From contig NZ_CP121464.1 of NCBI RefSeq assembly GCF_029690045.1, positions 868,001-932,000 on the forward strand: DNA of 64,000 nucleotides, in the 5' to 3' direction. Position 1 is the first letter of the stretch; the number at the start of each line of letters is the position of its first letter. The notes below the pieces were generated by a model. That model did no database searches. It was given only the letters and a program-made list of their open reading frames with translations, and had not been told where the DNA came from. This stretch comes from Janthinobacterium rivuli (lineage in GTDB: Bacteria > Pseudomonadota > Gammaproteobacteria > Burkholderiales > Burkholderiaceae_D). The position numbers and the translations under genes were made by a program. Of this stretch, positions 32,838 to 42,142 are shown one piece after another.

Positions 32838-32930
32838 GTCGGATTACGCGGCTGCGCCGCTAATCCGACCTACGCGCATGCACATGGAGCGTAGGTCGGA
32901 TTAGTGGGGCAACGCCCCGCGTAATCCGAC
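32838..32930. repeat. REP-like palindrome pair (BIME-like)
   Basis: Two palindromes in opposite order: 32838-32873 starts GTCGGATTACGCG and ends TAATCCGACCTAC; 32891-32930 starts GTAGGTCGGATTAG and ends CGTAATCCGAC. They lie between the converging ends of the small gene and tamB. The same unit occurs near 46672-46840 and 56591-56929. No transposase gene is present. Confidence 0.85.
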
Positions 32931-32949
32931 GACATTGTTGGCCGCCAAT

Positions 32950-35900
32950 CTAATCAAACGCCCACGTGTACAACACGTCGAGCGCATTGTTCGTGCCCGT
33001 CTGGAATTGCAAGGTGATGCGGCGGTTCAGTTTATAACGGAGTTTCACCAGGCTCGTCGCCGTGCTGGTGCCTTGTTCGAACGTCAGGTAGGCGCGCGAG
33101 GACAGGCGCTTGCCGACGGTGACGACCGTGCTTTCCAGCCCTTGCGCCTGCGACAGGCCCACCTCATCGAGTCCCAGCGAACTGGCCAGCTTGCCCTGCA
33201 AGCCGCCGCCGGAGCCGCCGAAGAGGGCGCCTGCGGCCGTCGTCAGCAAGGCCATTTCATCGCCGGCCGCCGTTTCCGCGCCGTGGCCGAGGATCAGCCA
33301 GGCCAGCTTGTCGCTGTCCGACACGCTCGGCGTGGACACCAGCTTGGCTGTCGGCGCCTGCGCCGTGCCGCGCACTTCCACGCCCGCTTCCACGTTCGTT
33401 TCCGACAAGGCTTCGCCTTCGGGACGCTTGCGCACGGCCAGGATATTCAGCGACGGGTTATCGTAGGCGCCCGTGAAGGCGATCAAGCCCCGTTCGATCG
33501 ACAGCTTTTGCCCGTAGGCCGCGTACTGGCCGCTGGTGACCTTGATGCTGCCCGTCACGCGCGGCGCGGCGCGGTTGATGACTCTGGCGCGCACATTGCC
33601 GGCCAGGTCCGCATCAATGCCCATGCCGCGCAGGTGGAAGGCGTTGCCCAGGTCGAATTCAAGGTCGATATTCAGGGGGAGTGTGGGCGCTTCCTTGCCG
33701 CCCTTGACTTCCTTGCCCAGCACCACCACGTCGCTGCTTTGCGTCGGGGTATCCTGCGGTGCCAGTTCGATCAGCGCGCGGTTGGCCTTGAACTTGCCCT
33801 CGAAGCTGAAACGCTTGTCGTTGCGCACCAGGGTGCTGTTGCCCGACAGGATCAAGGTGCGATCGGGGCGCGATAGCGCCTGCAGGCGGTCGGCCATCAA
33901 TTTCAGTTCCAGGCTCGCCTCGCCATTCGCAAAGCGTACCCAGCCATCTGCCTGCACCTTGCCATCGCCGCCGTCAAAGCTCAGGCGCTGCAGTTGCAAT
34001 TGATCACCGGCCAGCTTGGCTTGCAGCACGCCATTGCGCAATTTCAAGCCCTGGTCGGCCCAGTTTACCAGCAGCTTGCTGCCGTTGATGTCGCCATTCA
34101 ATTGCGGTGCGCCGATGGTGCCGCTGCCGGACAGGGCCACCTTCAAGGCGCCGCCCAGTTCCAGCCCTGGCTGGCCCGTCAGCGGCGCCAGCCAGGCCAG
34201 TGTATCGATGCTGGTGGTGCCCGTCAGCGAGAGGGCGCTGTCGTTGCTGATGCGCCCGCCCAGCATTTGCACGGTGGCATTGATGTCGCTCTGGCCTGCG
34301 CGCGCGCCGTCCAGTTTCACGGCCAGGCGCAATTGCTGGTTGGCCACGTCCACTCTCGCATCGAGGGTGCGCAAGCCCAGCGCCAGCGGCTGTTCCACGC
34401 CCACCGTCACGTCGCCTTTTTCGCGGTAGATGTGCAGCATGCCGGCCAGTGATGGGTCTTTCTGCTTGGCCGTCGGCACCTGCATGTCGAGCGACCATTG
34501 CGCGCCCAGGGTCAGGTCGCTACGCGCATTGGCTTGCAGCGCCGGAATCACTTGCGCCAGATAGGTCAGCGCCACGCCGGCCGCCTGGCCGGAACTGGTC
34601 CAGCGGGGGCCGTTCTTGACCAGGCTTTGCATGGTGATGCTGCCTGCCGGTAATTTGATGACCGTGTTGCCCACGCTGATCTGTTCCGGCTGGCCCAGGC
34701 CCGCCACGCCGCTGCCGGCGGGACCGGCCACTTTGACGGGCACGGGCGCTTGCAGCACGAGCGCATAGCGGCCCTTGTTTTGCAGGCTGTCGATGGTGCC
34801 CGTCCAGCTGGCGCCGCTCTGGCTGCCGCGGATTTGCACGTTGGCGTCGAAATCGTCGTTGCGCGCCGCCAGGTTCACCGTATGGCTGCCGCGCGTGCCC
34901 GTCGTGCCCAGGCGGGCGCTGGCCAGCTTGAAGGTGGGCGTGCTGTAGCCCGTGATGTCCAGGCTGCTGACCATGGGGTCGAGCGCGCCTTGGCCGGCGC
35001 CCACGCTGGCGCTGCCTTTGATGGATTTCAGTTGCTGGTCGCCAAAGAAGGTCAGGTCACGGCCATCGAGCGTCAGTTGCGCTGCCGGTGCATCCATCTT
35101 GCCCGAGACGGAGCCGGCTGCCTGCAGCACGCCGGCAAAGCGCGGGCCCAGGGTCGACAGTTGCGGCGCATCGAGTTTCCATGTGAGCTTGTCGGTGGCG
35201 CCACCGAGCGCGCCCTTGGCCAGCAGGCTGTTCGGCCCCAGGCGCAATTCCGTATCGACGCTGTCGATGCGTTTCGCGTTGGCCGACAGTTTGGCGTAGC
35301 CGGCCAGCGGCGCATTTTGCAGGGTCGATTCGCGCAAGGCCAGGTTGAGGGCCACTTGCCAGTCGCCGCTCAGGCGGCCGTTGCCGTTGAAATCCGCATT
35401 GACGTTGCCGTTGGGCAGTGATGCGCCAAACGCGGCCGGGTTGATCTTTTGCAGGGAACCCGTCATTTTCAGTTCCGCTGTCTGCTTCGGCCCCGTCAAA
35501 CCCACGTCGCCGCTGGCGTGGATGGCGCTGTCCGCTGCGGGACGCTTGCCGCTGGTCAGGCCCAATCCTTTCGCATCGGCAACAAAGCTCGTGCGCGGCT
35601 GCTGCAGGGTGCCCTGCACCACGCCACTGGCCAGCACGCTACCCAGCAAGTCGCCCTGCAAGGCGGAAAGTTGCCGCGCATCGACGTTCCAGTTGAGTTT
35701 TTCGCCGGCGCCGCCAAAGTTGCCCTTGGCCGTCACGTTGTTCTTGCCCAGCGCCAGTTGCACGTCGATGCCGCTGAAATGGGCCGCATCGGCCGTCAGC
35801 TTGCCCTTGCCGGACAACGGCTGGTCAAGCAGCTTGCTGGGGCGCACGGTGAAGTCCGCATTCGCCAGCCACTGGGGAGCCACGTGGCCGCTGGCGCGCA

Positions 35901-37374
35901 CGTCGAGGTTCAGGTCGGCCACGGGGAAGGCGCCGAAGTCGGCAGGGTTCAGGCGGCTGGTACTGGCCACGGCCTTGAACGGTTGTTCATCCTTCAGACT
36001 GATCTGGCCCGTCGCATTGACGCTGCTTTTGCCTGCTTGCAAGGTCGCCTTGCGCAATTGCACCAAGGAATCGGCCAGGGTGGCTTCCACATCCAGGCGC
36101 AGCTTGGCTTCACCGAGTTTGGCGCGCAGGGTTTGCGTCTTGCCGTCGCTGTCGAGCACGATGTCGCCGACGATCTTGGTGCTGTTGATGCTGCTGTACA
36201 TGTGCTGCAAGTCGATCTTGTCCGTGTGCAGGGTCAATTGCGCATTGCCGATGGGCGCATCGACAGCGTCGCGGTTGAGCTTGCCGCTGCCCGTGAATTT
36301 GCCCGCGTTGCCGAAATCAATGATGGCCGACTCGAGCGTGGTGGCCGTCAGGGTGCCGCCCAGGCGCGCTTCGAACTGGCGCAGCGGCAGCTTTTGCTGG
36401 TCGATGGGGCCCGGTGTGGCGTGGTTGAGGATGGCCAGCTTGCCTGACACGGTTTGCTTGGTTGGCCGCGTGTCGATGGCGGCGTCGAGTTCCAGGCTCA
36501 GGTCCGCCTGCGGCAAGGTGGCGTCAAACTTGCCCGGATTGATGTTGCGGCCACGGATATTGGCTGAGCGCAGGATGATGACGGGATCGAACGGCGCCAG
36601 CGCCAGCTGGGCGTCGGCCGTGGCCGCGCCCGCGCTGCCCTTGGCCGTCACGTTCAGCACGTTCAGGTCGCCGCCCAGCTGCAGCGCCAGGGCGGCCGGT
36701 TTTTCGCCGGCGGCGGCCTTGAGCTGCGTCAAGCCGGCCTTGCCTGACAGTTTGAATGGCTGCGTGGCGGCAATCGTCGCGCTGGCCGTGGCCTGGCCGA
36801 ATGGCGTCAGGGCCGACGCGTCTTCCAGCTGCCATTGCGTCTTGTCGCCGGACAAGGTGAAGTGGATCTTTTCAAACACCGTGTTGCCGCCCGCGCTGAC
36901 CAGGGTCACCTTGTCCAGGCGCGCGTCGGCAATGCCGATCTTGAACGGCGCGGCCAGGCTGGCGGGCATGGTCGACGGTTCCTCGGACGGCGCCGTGCTT
37001 TCCACGGACAGGCTGGCCACGTGCAGTTCGCTGATGGCGATGCCTTCCGAGAAGAACTGGAACGGCGACCAGTTGATGTCGATATTGTCGGCCGTGATGT
37101 GCTGCGTCTTGCTGCGGTAGCTGACGTGGCCCAGGTGCATGCGGTTGTACAGCGAGCCGGACACGCCCGATACTTCGATGTCGCCGCCGCTGGCGCTGGC
37201 CACTTTTTGCACCAGCATCTGCAAGGTCGATTCGCGGCCCAGGAACCAGAAGGCGCCGCCCAGCAGCACGGCCAGGCTGGCGATGGCGATCAGTGTGTAG
37301 CGCACCCAGCGGCGCGGTTTTTTCGCCGGCGGCGGAGGGACGGCGCCGGGCGATTCGGTAGTCATATCGGACAT
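32950..37374 (-). CDS. tamB: Translocation and assembly module subunit TamB
   Basis: This 1474-residue protein is anchored in the inner membrane by an N-terminal helix (WVRYTLIAIASLAVLLGGAFW) and spans the periplasm as a long beta-taco made of repeated strands. The C-terminal DUF490 domain includes MGIDADLAGNVRARVINRAA, RGLIAFTGAYDNPSLNILAV and the end LDVLYTWAFD. TamB works with TamA in outer-membrane protein insertion and in lipid transport to the outer membrane. Its start overlaps the tamA stop by one base. The TAG stop lies 20 bp from a REP-like palindrome. Confidence 0.93.
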   Translation of the reverse strand: MSDMTTESPGAVPPPPAKKPRRWVRYTLIAIASLAVLLGGAFWFLGRESTLQMLVQKVASASGGDIEVSGVSGSLYNRMHLGHVSYRSKTQHITADNIDINWSPFQFFSEGIAISELHVASLSVESTAPSEEPSTMPASLAAPFKIGIADARLDKVTLVSAGGNTVFEKIHFTLSGDKTQWQLEDASALTPFGQATASATIAATQPFKLSGKAGLTQLKAAAGEKPAALALQLGGDLNVLNVTAKGSAGAATADAQLALAPFDPVIILRSANIRGRNINPGKFDATLPQADLSLELDAAIDTRPTKQTVSGKLAILNHATPGPIDQQKLPLRQFEARLGGTLTATTLESAIIDFGNAGKFTGSGKLNRDAVDAPIGNAQLTLHTDKIDLQHMYSSINSTKIVGDIVLDSDGKTQTLRAKLGEAKLRLDVEATLADSLVQLRKATLQAGKSSVNATGQISLKDEQPFKAVASTSRLNPADFGAFPVADLNLDVRASGHVAPQWLANADFTVRPSKLLDQPLSGKGKLTADAAHFSGIDVQLALGKNNVTAKGNFGGAGEKLNWNVDARQLSALQGDLLGSVLASGVVQGTLQQPRTSFVADAKGLGLTSGKRPAADSAIHASGDVGLTGPKQTAELKMTGSLQKINPAAFGASLPNGNVNADFNGNGRLSGDWQVALNLALRESTLQNAPLAGYAKLSANAKRIDSVDTELRLGPNSLLAKGALGGATDKLTWKLDAPQLSTLGPRFAGVLQAAGSVSGKMDAPAAQLTLDGRDLTFFGDQQLKSIKGSASVGAGQGALDPMVSSLDITGYSTPTFKLASARLGTTGTRGSHTVNLAARNDDFDANVQIRGSQSGASWTGTIDSLQNKGRYALVLQAPVPVKVAGPAGSGVAGLGQPEQISVGNTVIKLPAGSITMQSLVKNGPRWTSSGQAAGVALTYLAQVIPALQANARSDLTLGAQWSLDMQVPTAKQKDPSLAGMLHIYREKGDVTVGVEQPLALGLRTLDARVDVANQQLRLAVKLDGARAGQSDINATVQMLGGRISNDSALSLTGTTSIDTLAWLAPLTGQPGLELGGALKVALSGSGTIGAPQLNGDINGSKLLVNWADQGLKLRNGVLQAKLAGDQLQLQRLSFDGGDGKVQADGWVRFANGEASLELKLMADRLQALSRPDRTLILSGNSTLVRNDKRFSFEGKFKANRALIELAPQDTPTQSSDVVVLGKEVKGGKEAPTLPLNIDLEFDLGNAFHLRGMGIDADLAGNVRARVINRAAPRVTGSIKVTSGQYAAYGQKLSIERGLIAFTGAYDNPSLNILAVRKRPEGEALSETNVEAGVEVRGTAQAPTAKLVSTPSVSDSDKLAWLILGHGAETAAGDEMALLTTAAGALFGGSGGGLQGKLASSLGLDEVGLSQAQGLESTVVTVGKRLSSRAYLTFEQGTSTATSLVKLRYKLNRRITLQFQTGTNNALDVLYTWAFD

Positions 37375-39365
37375 CAGAAAGTGAATCCCAGAGAGAAGTG
37401 CAAACGGTAAGCGTGGACGGCGTGGCCGTACGCCACGTCGACATTGATGGGGCCGACGGGGCTCTTGTAGCGCCCGCCCAGGCCATAGCCCGATTTCGGC
37501 GTCATGGCCACCTTCACGGTATCGGCCGCGTTGCCGGCGTCATAGAAGGCGGCAATGGCCCACTTCGGCTTGAACCAGTACTGGTATTCGGCGCTGCCGG
37601 TGAGCATGTAGCGTCCGCCAACCGTGGCGTCGCCTTCCTTGACGCCCAGTTCCTGGTAGGCATAGCCGCGCACCGACTGGTCGCCGCCTGCGCGGAACAG
37701 GTAGACGGCCGGCACGCCGCGTTTTTCCTTCGAACCGAGCGCGCCCATTTCGCCGCGTACGATCAGCTCGCCTTTTTCACCGAGCGGACGGTAATACACG
37801 GCCTTGCCGGCCACGCGCACGAAGCGCTCGTCCGTCAGCACGGGCAGCAGGGCGCCGCCCACCTGGGCATTGATGACATAGCCCTTGGTGGGAAACAGCA
37901 GGCTATCGAGGCTGCGCTTGGTGATGGCATAGGTCAACGGCAAGCTCTTGCTGCGCGTCTGTTCCAGGCCGACGACGGTCTTGTCTTCGCTGAGGAACTC
38001 GAACGTCAGGCTGCGCTCGAGGTTGGTGCCGCCCCAGTTGCGCTTGGCCGAGAGGGTGGTGACGGCCGTGATTTCGTTGGAAATGTCGCTGCGTTCGAAC
38101 GAGGCGCCCGCGCTGTCGTTGTAGCCGCGCTCGGTTGTCGGAAAGTAGAAATTGGCGTGCGCCGCCTGTTTCTTCGTTTCCATGGTGATCGCGCTCTTGA
38201 AGCGCGTGCCCCACACGTTCAGGTTGTCATAGTTGAGCTGGGCGCGATTGCCCGTATTCGTACTGAAACCGAGACCGGCGCTGACGTTCTGCTGCTTGTT
38301 TTCCGTCACGCGCACGACCAGCGGCAACAGCGGCGCGGGGCCGCGGTTGGCGGGTTTCGTCACGGAGGCACCTTCGGCCTCGGCCGCCTGGCTTTCCTGG
38401 CCCGCTTCGATCTGTTCGCCCAGGATGCTGCTCATGTCGGCGCTCACTTCCACGCTGGCAAAGTAGCCCGTGTCCTGCAGGCGCGCCTGGAACGATTGCA
38501 GCGCCGATTCGCTGTAGTATTCACCCGGACGTATCTTGTCGAGGTTGAGGATGATGGCTTCCGGGTAGCGTTTCAGGCCTTCGATGCGCAGCTCGCCGAA
38601 GCGCAGTTCGGGGCCGCTGTCGAGCACCACCAGCAGGGAGACCTTGTGCGTTTCCGGGTCGACCACGGCTTGCGTGTCGACCAGCTGGGCGCGCGGGTAG
38701 CGCGTCTGCACGACTTCGCGCAGCAGGGCGCGCTTGGCCGCTTCCCAGTCGGACTGGCGAAACACGCTGCCCGTCTTCAGGGCCCAGCTGCGTTTCAGGG
38801 CTTCCGTATCGTAGGGTTCGCTGGCGGCCAGCGGCGGCGTGGGATCGAAGCCGCGCAATTCCAGTTCGACCTTGTCGATGGTCGCGGGCTGGCCCGGATC
38901 GACGTCGACGATGACGACGGGTTTGGCGCCCGTCGTATCGACGCGCACCGTGACGACGGGCGTGTAATAGCCGGCCGTGGCGATGAGGTTTTTGGCTTCT
39001 TCGGGCGTAGCGCGTACGAGGCGCCGCAATTGCTCGCGGTCCATGCGGGGGTTGCCGCGGAAGCGTTCCAGGTCCAGGTTTTTTTCAAGCAACTCATCGA
39101 GGTCGCCGGGCGCGTTGACCTTGACCTCGTACTGCAGCGGGGCGGGCGCCGCTTCCGTGCTGGCGGGACTGTCGGCAAGGGCGTCTTGCGGGCGCTCTTG
39201 CACCGCCTCCTGCGCGCCGGCATGGGCGATGGGAAACAGCAATATGGCACCGCCGGCGGCAGCCAGTGTCAGTTGACCCATTGCTTTTGTCACTACTTGT
39301 GCCAAAATTCGTGGTCGTATCGCCTTGCCGGCAGCCGTATGCCGTATGGGTCGTGCAGAAAACAT
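37374..39365 (-). CDS. tamA: Outer-membrane assembly factor TamA
   Basis: This 663-residue Omp85-family protein starts at the ATG at 39363-39365, which has a TGGAG site; the frame opens further upstream at 39464 without one. A long, unusual N-terminus with a hydrophobic segment (LTLAAAGGAILLFPIAHAG) precedes POTRA domains (about 100-330; YYTPVVTVRVDTTGAK, ELRFGELRIEGLKRYP). A C-terminal barrel of the TamA/BamA type carries the conserved loop RAGGDQSVRGYAYQ and the last strand RLHFSLGFTF. It forms the TAM complex with TamB, encoded next with a one-base overlap. Confidence 0.92.
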   Translation of the reverse strand: MFSARPIRHTAAGKAIRPRILAQVVTKAMGQLTLAAAGGAILLFPIAHAGAQEAVQERPQDALADSPASTEAAPAPLQYEVKVNAPGDLDELLEKNLDLERFRGNPRMDREQLRRLVRATPEEAKNLIATAGYYTPVVTVRVDTTGAKPVVIVDVDPGQPATIDKVELELRGFDPTPPLAASEPYDTEALKRSWALKTGSVFRQSDWEAAKRALLREVVQTRYPRAQLVDTQAVVDPETHKVSLLVVLDSGPELRFGELRIEGLKRYPEAIILNLDKIRPGEYYSESALQSFQARLQDTGYFASVEVSADMSSILGEQIEAGQESQAAEAEGASVTKPANRGPAPLLPLVVRVTENKQQNVSAGLGFSTNTGNRAQLNYDNLNVWGTRFKSAITMETKKQAAHANFYFPTTERGYNDSAGASFERSDISNEITAVTTLSAKRNWGGTNLERSLTFEFLSEDKTVVGLEQTRSKSLPLTYAITKRSLDSLLFPTKGYVINAQVGGALLPVLTDERFVRVAGKAVYYRPLGEKGELIVRGEMGALGSKEKRGVPAVYLFRAGGDQSVRGYAYQELGVKEGDATVGGRYMLTGSAEYQYWFKPKWAIAAFYDAGNAADTVKVAMTPKSGYGLGGRYKSPVGPINVDVAYGHAVHAYRLHFSLGFTF

Positions 39366-39502
39366 GGTGCTCCAGATGAGTAAATGCTGACTGCATGTTA
39401 CCGGAATAGGTAAACTGATGGCGGACGAATAAGTATTTTTTGCAGGGGGAATTCGTTTCCCCACGCACTATTGCAACAGATAAAAACATAGAAAGAAAAT
39501 TT

Positions 39503-40216
39503 ATGCTAGCAACGGACTCCGCACTGGTGCTGTTTAGCGGTGGACAAGATTCCACTACCTGCCTGGCCTGGGCCTTGAAGCACTATAAGCGCGTCGAAAC
39601 CATCGGCTTTGATTATGGCCAGCGCCATGCGATCGAGCTGACCGTGCGCCCCGGCGTACTGCAACAGATGCGCCAGCAGTCGCCCGAGTGGGACAGCCGC
39701 CTGGGCCAGGATCACATGATCGACCTGTCGCTCATTTCCGCCATTTCCGACACGGCCATGACGCAGAACGTCGAGATCGTCATGCAGGAAAACGGCTTGC
39801 CGAACACCTTTGTTCCTGGACGCAACTTGCTGTTCATGACGGTGGCCGCCACCGTGGCGTATCGCCGCGGCTTGACGGTGCTGGTCGGCGGTATGTGCGA
39901 GACGGATTTTTCCGGCTATCCGGATTGCCGCGACGATACGATGAAGGCCCTGCAAGTGGCCCTGAACCTGGGCATGAATACGCGCTTGAAGCTGGAAACG
40001 CCGCTGATGTGGCTGGACAAGGCGCAAAGCTGGGACCTGGCGGAAGACCTGGGCGGCCAGCCGCTGGTCGACCTGATCCGCAGCGGCACGCACACGTGCT
40101 ACCTGGGCGAACGGGGCGAGCTGCACGACTGGGGCTATGGCTGCGGCACCTGCCCCGCCTGCGCCCTGCGCGCGAATGGCTACCAGCAATACGCTGCGCG
40201 CAAGGCAGCAAAGTAA
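39503..40216 (+). CDS. queC: 7-cyano-7-deazaguanine synthase QueC
   Basis: This 237-residue enzyme converts 7-carboxy-7-deazaguanine to preQ0 using ATP and ammonia, a step in queuosine synthesis. It contains the PP-loop ATP motif [14 protein letters not shown] near the N-terminus, the segment [20 protein letters not shown], and the zinc site [15 protein letters not shown] with further cysteine upstream in [11 protein letters not shown] 39503 lies after an AGAAAG site; the frame continues upstream without support. A small hairpin lies in the leader (39446-39462). No other queuosine gene is adjacent. Confidence 0.95.
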   Translation: MLATDSALVLFSGGQDSTTCLAWALKHYKRVETIGFDYGQRHAIELTVRPGVLQQMRQQSPEWDSRLGQDHMIDLSLISAISDTAMTQNVEIVMQENGLPNTFVPGRNLLFMTVAATVAYRRGLTVLVGGMCETDFSGYPDCRDDTMKALQVALNLGMNTRLKLETPLMWLDKAQSWDLAEDLGGQPLVDLIRSGTHTCYLGERGELHDWGYGCGTCPACALRANGYQQYAARKAAK

Positions 40217-40297
40217 AAAACAGGTTGCGCCGTTTCTTCAAGCGGCGCGGCGGAGAGAGCAGCCATGCTGTGGTTTTTGCCACAGGAGCGTCTTGCC

Positions 40298-41215
40298 ATG
40301 AAATCCCTCTTTGCCGCGCTGTACGGCCCCGCGTTCTGGGCCGGCTTCATCGGCGCCGCCAGTTATCTGATCGCGGTGTGCCACTATTCCTTCTGGGTCT
40401 TGCTGCCCTTGCTGCTGCTGGCCCTGCTCACGTCCTTTCTTGCCGAACGCTATGCGCCGTATGACGGCGCGTGGAACGACGGTCACGGCGACGGCTGGCG
40501 CGACAGCCTGCATGCGCTCGTCAATGAAGCGCTGTACCTGCTGGGTCTGGCTGCCTTTCCCCTGCTGGCCGGGCACCTGGCGCTGGGCGCATTCTGGCCT
40601 GTCCAGCTGCCGCTCTGGACGCAGCTGCTGCTGGCCATCCTGATTGCCGACTGCGGCATCACGCTCGTGCATTACCTGAGCCACCGCTATTACTTTCTGT
40701 GGAAACTGCATGCCGTGCACCACAGTGTGCAGCGCATGTACGGTTTCAATGGCTGGATGAAACACCCCTTGCACCTGTTGCTGGAAGCGGCGGGCGGCAT
40801 GCTACCCTTGTTGCTGCTGGGCATACCGGAAGCTGTCATGGCCGTGCTGGCGTTTGCCGTGGCGATCCAGTTGCTGCTGCAGCACGCGAATGTCGACATG
40901 CGCATGGGCCCGCTGCGCCACGTATTCGCCTGGGCGCCGCTGCACCGTTTCCACCACATGAAGTATGGCACGGCCGGCGACGTGAATTTCGGCCTGTTTT
41001 TTACCTGCTGGGACCGCTTGCTGGGCACGGCCTTCGACGCGCCCGGCTACCGCATGCGGGGCGAAGATCTGGGCATCGGCAGCCGTCCCGACTACCCGCC
41101 CGCGTATGGGGCGCAACTGATCGAACCGTTCCGCGCGGAAGAGGGCGTGCGCGCGCCCGAGTTGCCGGCCGGCTTGAAGCAGGCGCTCAAGCGCGTCATC
41201 AATCGAGCAGCTTGA
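40298..41215 (+). CDS. Sterol desaturase/fatty acid hydroxylase family membrane protein
   Basis: This 305-residue membrane enzyme has about four to five helices (FWAGFIGAASYLIAVC, FWVLLPLLLLALLTSF, LLLAILIADCGITLV). It carries the three histidine clusters of the di-iron hydroxylase family: HYLSHR, HAVHHSVQ and HRFHHMKYG, with an additional HPLH. ATG 40298 was chosen for its AGGAG site at 40284-40288. The substrate is likely a lipid acyl chain or isoprenoid; the sequence does not say which. The 3' end overlaps the convergent AraC regulator by 17 bp. Confidence 0.88.
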   Translation: MKSLFAALYGPAFWAGFIGAASYLIAVCHYSFWVLLPLLLLALLTSFLAERYAPYDGAWNDGHGDGWRDSLHALVNEALYLLGLAAFPLLAGHLALGAFWPVQLPLWTQLLLAILIADCGITLVHYLSHRYYFLWKLHAVHHSVQRMYGFNGWMKHPLHLLLEAAGGMLPLLLLGIPEAVMAVLAFAVAIQLLLQHANVDMRMGPLRHVFAWAPLHRFHHMKYGTAGDVNFGLFFTCWDRLLGTAFDAPGYRMRGEDLGIGSRPDYPPAYGAQLIEPFRAEEGVRAPELPAGLKQALKRVINRAA

Positions 41216-41918
41216 CGTTGAGCTGGCGCAAGCTGCGGTCGGCGCGCACGCCGAACAGGCTGCGCATGGTGCGCGAAAAATGCGCGGCATCGGCAAAGCC
41301 GGCGCCGTGGGCCGCCTGCGTCAGGGTACTGCCGAGCAATATAAAACGGATGGCCAGGCGCAGGCGGCGCCACAGCACCAGCCGCCGCACGGGCAGGCCC
41401 AGCTGGGCGCTGAACAGGCGTTCCAGCTGGCTCAGCGACAAATGCGCTGCCTCGGCCACGGCCGCCGCGCTGACCTTGCCCGACAGCAGCGCGTCGACCT
41501 TGTCCAGCGCCCGCCGCAAGCGGGGATCGGGCAAGTCTTCGCGTGGCTGCGCCTGCAGCGCTGCGGCCAGATTGTCCAGGCTGGGCACGCCCGCGCCGCC
41601 GGCCGCCGCCAGCAGGGCCGCGCCGCCCAGGCGTTGCGGTTCCGCATAGATGGTCAGCATGGGCGCCGGTGCGCTGAGGATGGCGTGCGGGCGCAGGCTG
41701 TCGACCAGCAAGTGCCGCGCCGTGTGGACGATGCCGTCGAGCTCGGCCGTGAAGGGCGCCCCGGTGCTCAGCATCAGCTGGTGCGCATAATGGGCGTGGC
41801 TATCCGTGGCGCCCGCTGCGCCATGCAAGATGGCAAAGTCCGGCGCCAGCCAGAGTGTTCCCTGCCAGCTATCGTGCTGCAAACGCGGCTCCTCGGTGAT
41901 GGATTGCGGGGCGATCAT
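41199..41918 (-). CDS. AraC-family transcriptional regulator
   Basis: This 239-residue regulator has an N-terminal cupin-like sensing part (GTLWLAPDFAILHGAAGATD, HYAHQLMLSTGAPF). The C-terminal AraC helix-turn-helix domain covers about 140-235 (AEAAHLSLSQLERLFSAQLG, then GFADAAHFSRTMRSLFGV). It likely responds to a small ligand. The target may be the convergent hydroxylase gene or something elsewhere; the sequence gives no operator. Confidence 0.85.
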   Translation of the reverse strand: MIAPQSITEEPRLQHDSWQGTLWLAPDFAILHGAAGATDSHAHYAHQLMLSTGAPFTAELDGIVHTARHLLVDSLRPHAILSAPAPMLTIYAEPQRLGGAALLAAAGGAGVPSLDNLAAALQAQPREDLPDPRLRRALDKVDALLSGKVSAAAVAEAAHLSLSQLERLFSAQLGLPVRRLVLWRRLRLAIRFILLGSTLTQAAHGAGFADAAHFSRTMRSLFGVRADRSLRQLNVKLLD

Positions 41919-42142
41919 ACCAGCCGGCGGAGATGGTTTTCACGGCAACGAAGTTTCCTGGCGTGCACATCGTTGCATTGACGAAATATGTGATTTTTTT
42001 CATACAATATTCAGCATTGCAAGGGCGCCCGCTGTAACGTACTATCATTCTCATCGACTACCGATGGTAATCGTGCAGCCCGCCGCCAGCCATGTTGCTG
42101 GTCGTGTAGCGGTTTGATGTCCGTTCTGCCTGTCAGCCTGTC

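Noticed and set aside
32950..37374. Long open frames antisense to tamB, tamA and czcA
   Set aside because: They are shadows caused by GC-rich codon bias; the minus-strand proteins have clear family motifs and ribosome sites.
39440..39502. preQ1 riboswitch upstream of queC
   Set aside because: A GGGGAA/TTCCCC hairpin (39446-39462) and an A-rich stretch are present, but the conserved loop and tail sequences of preQ1 riboswitch classes could not be matched.
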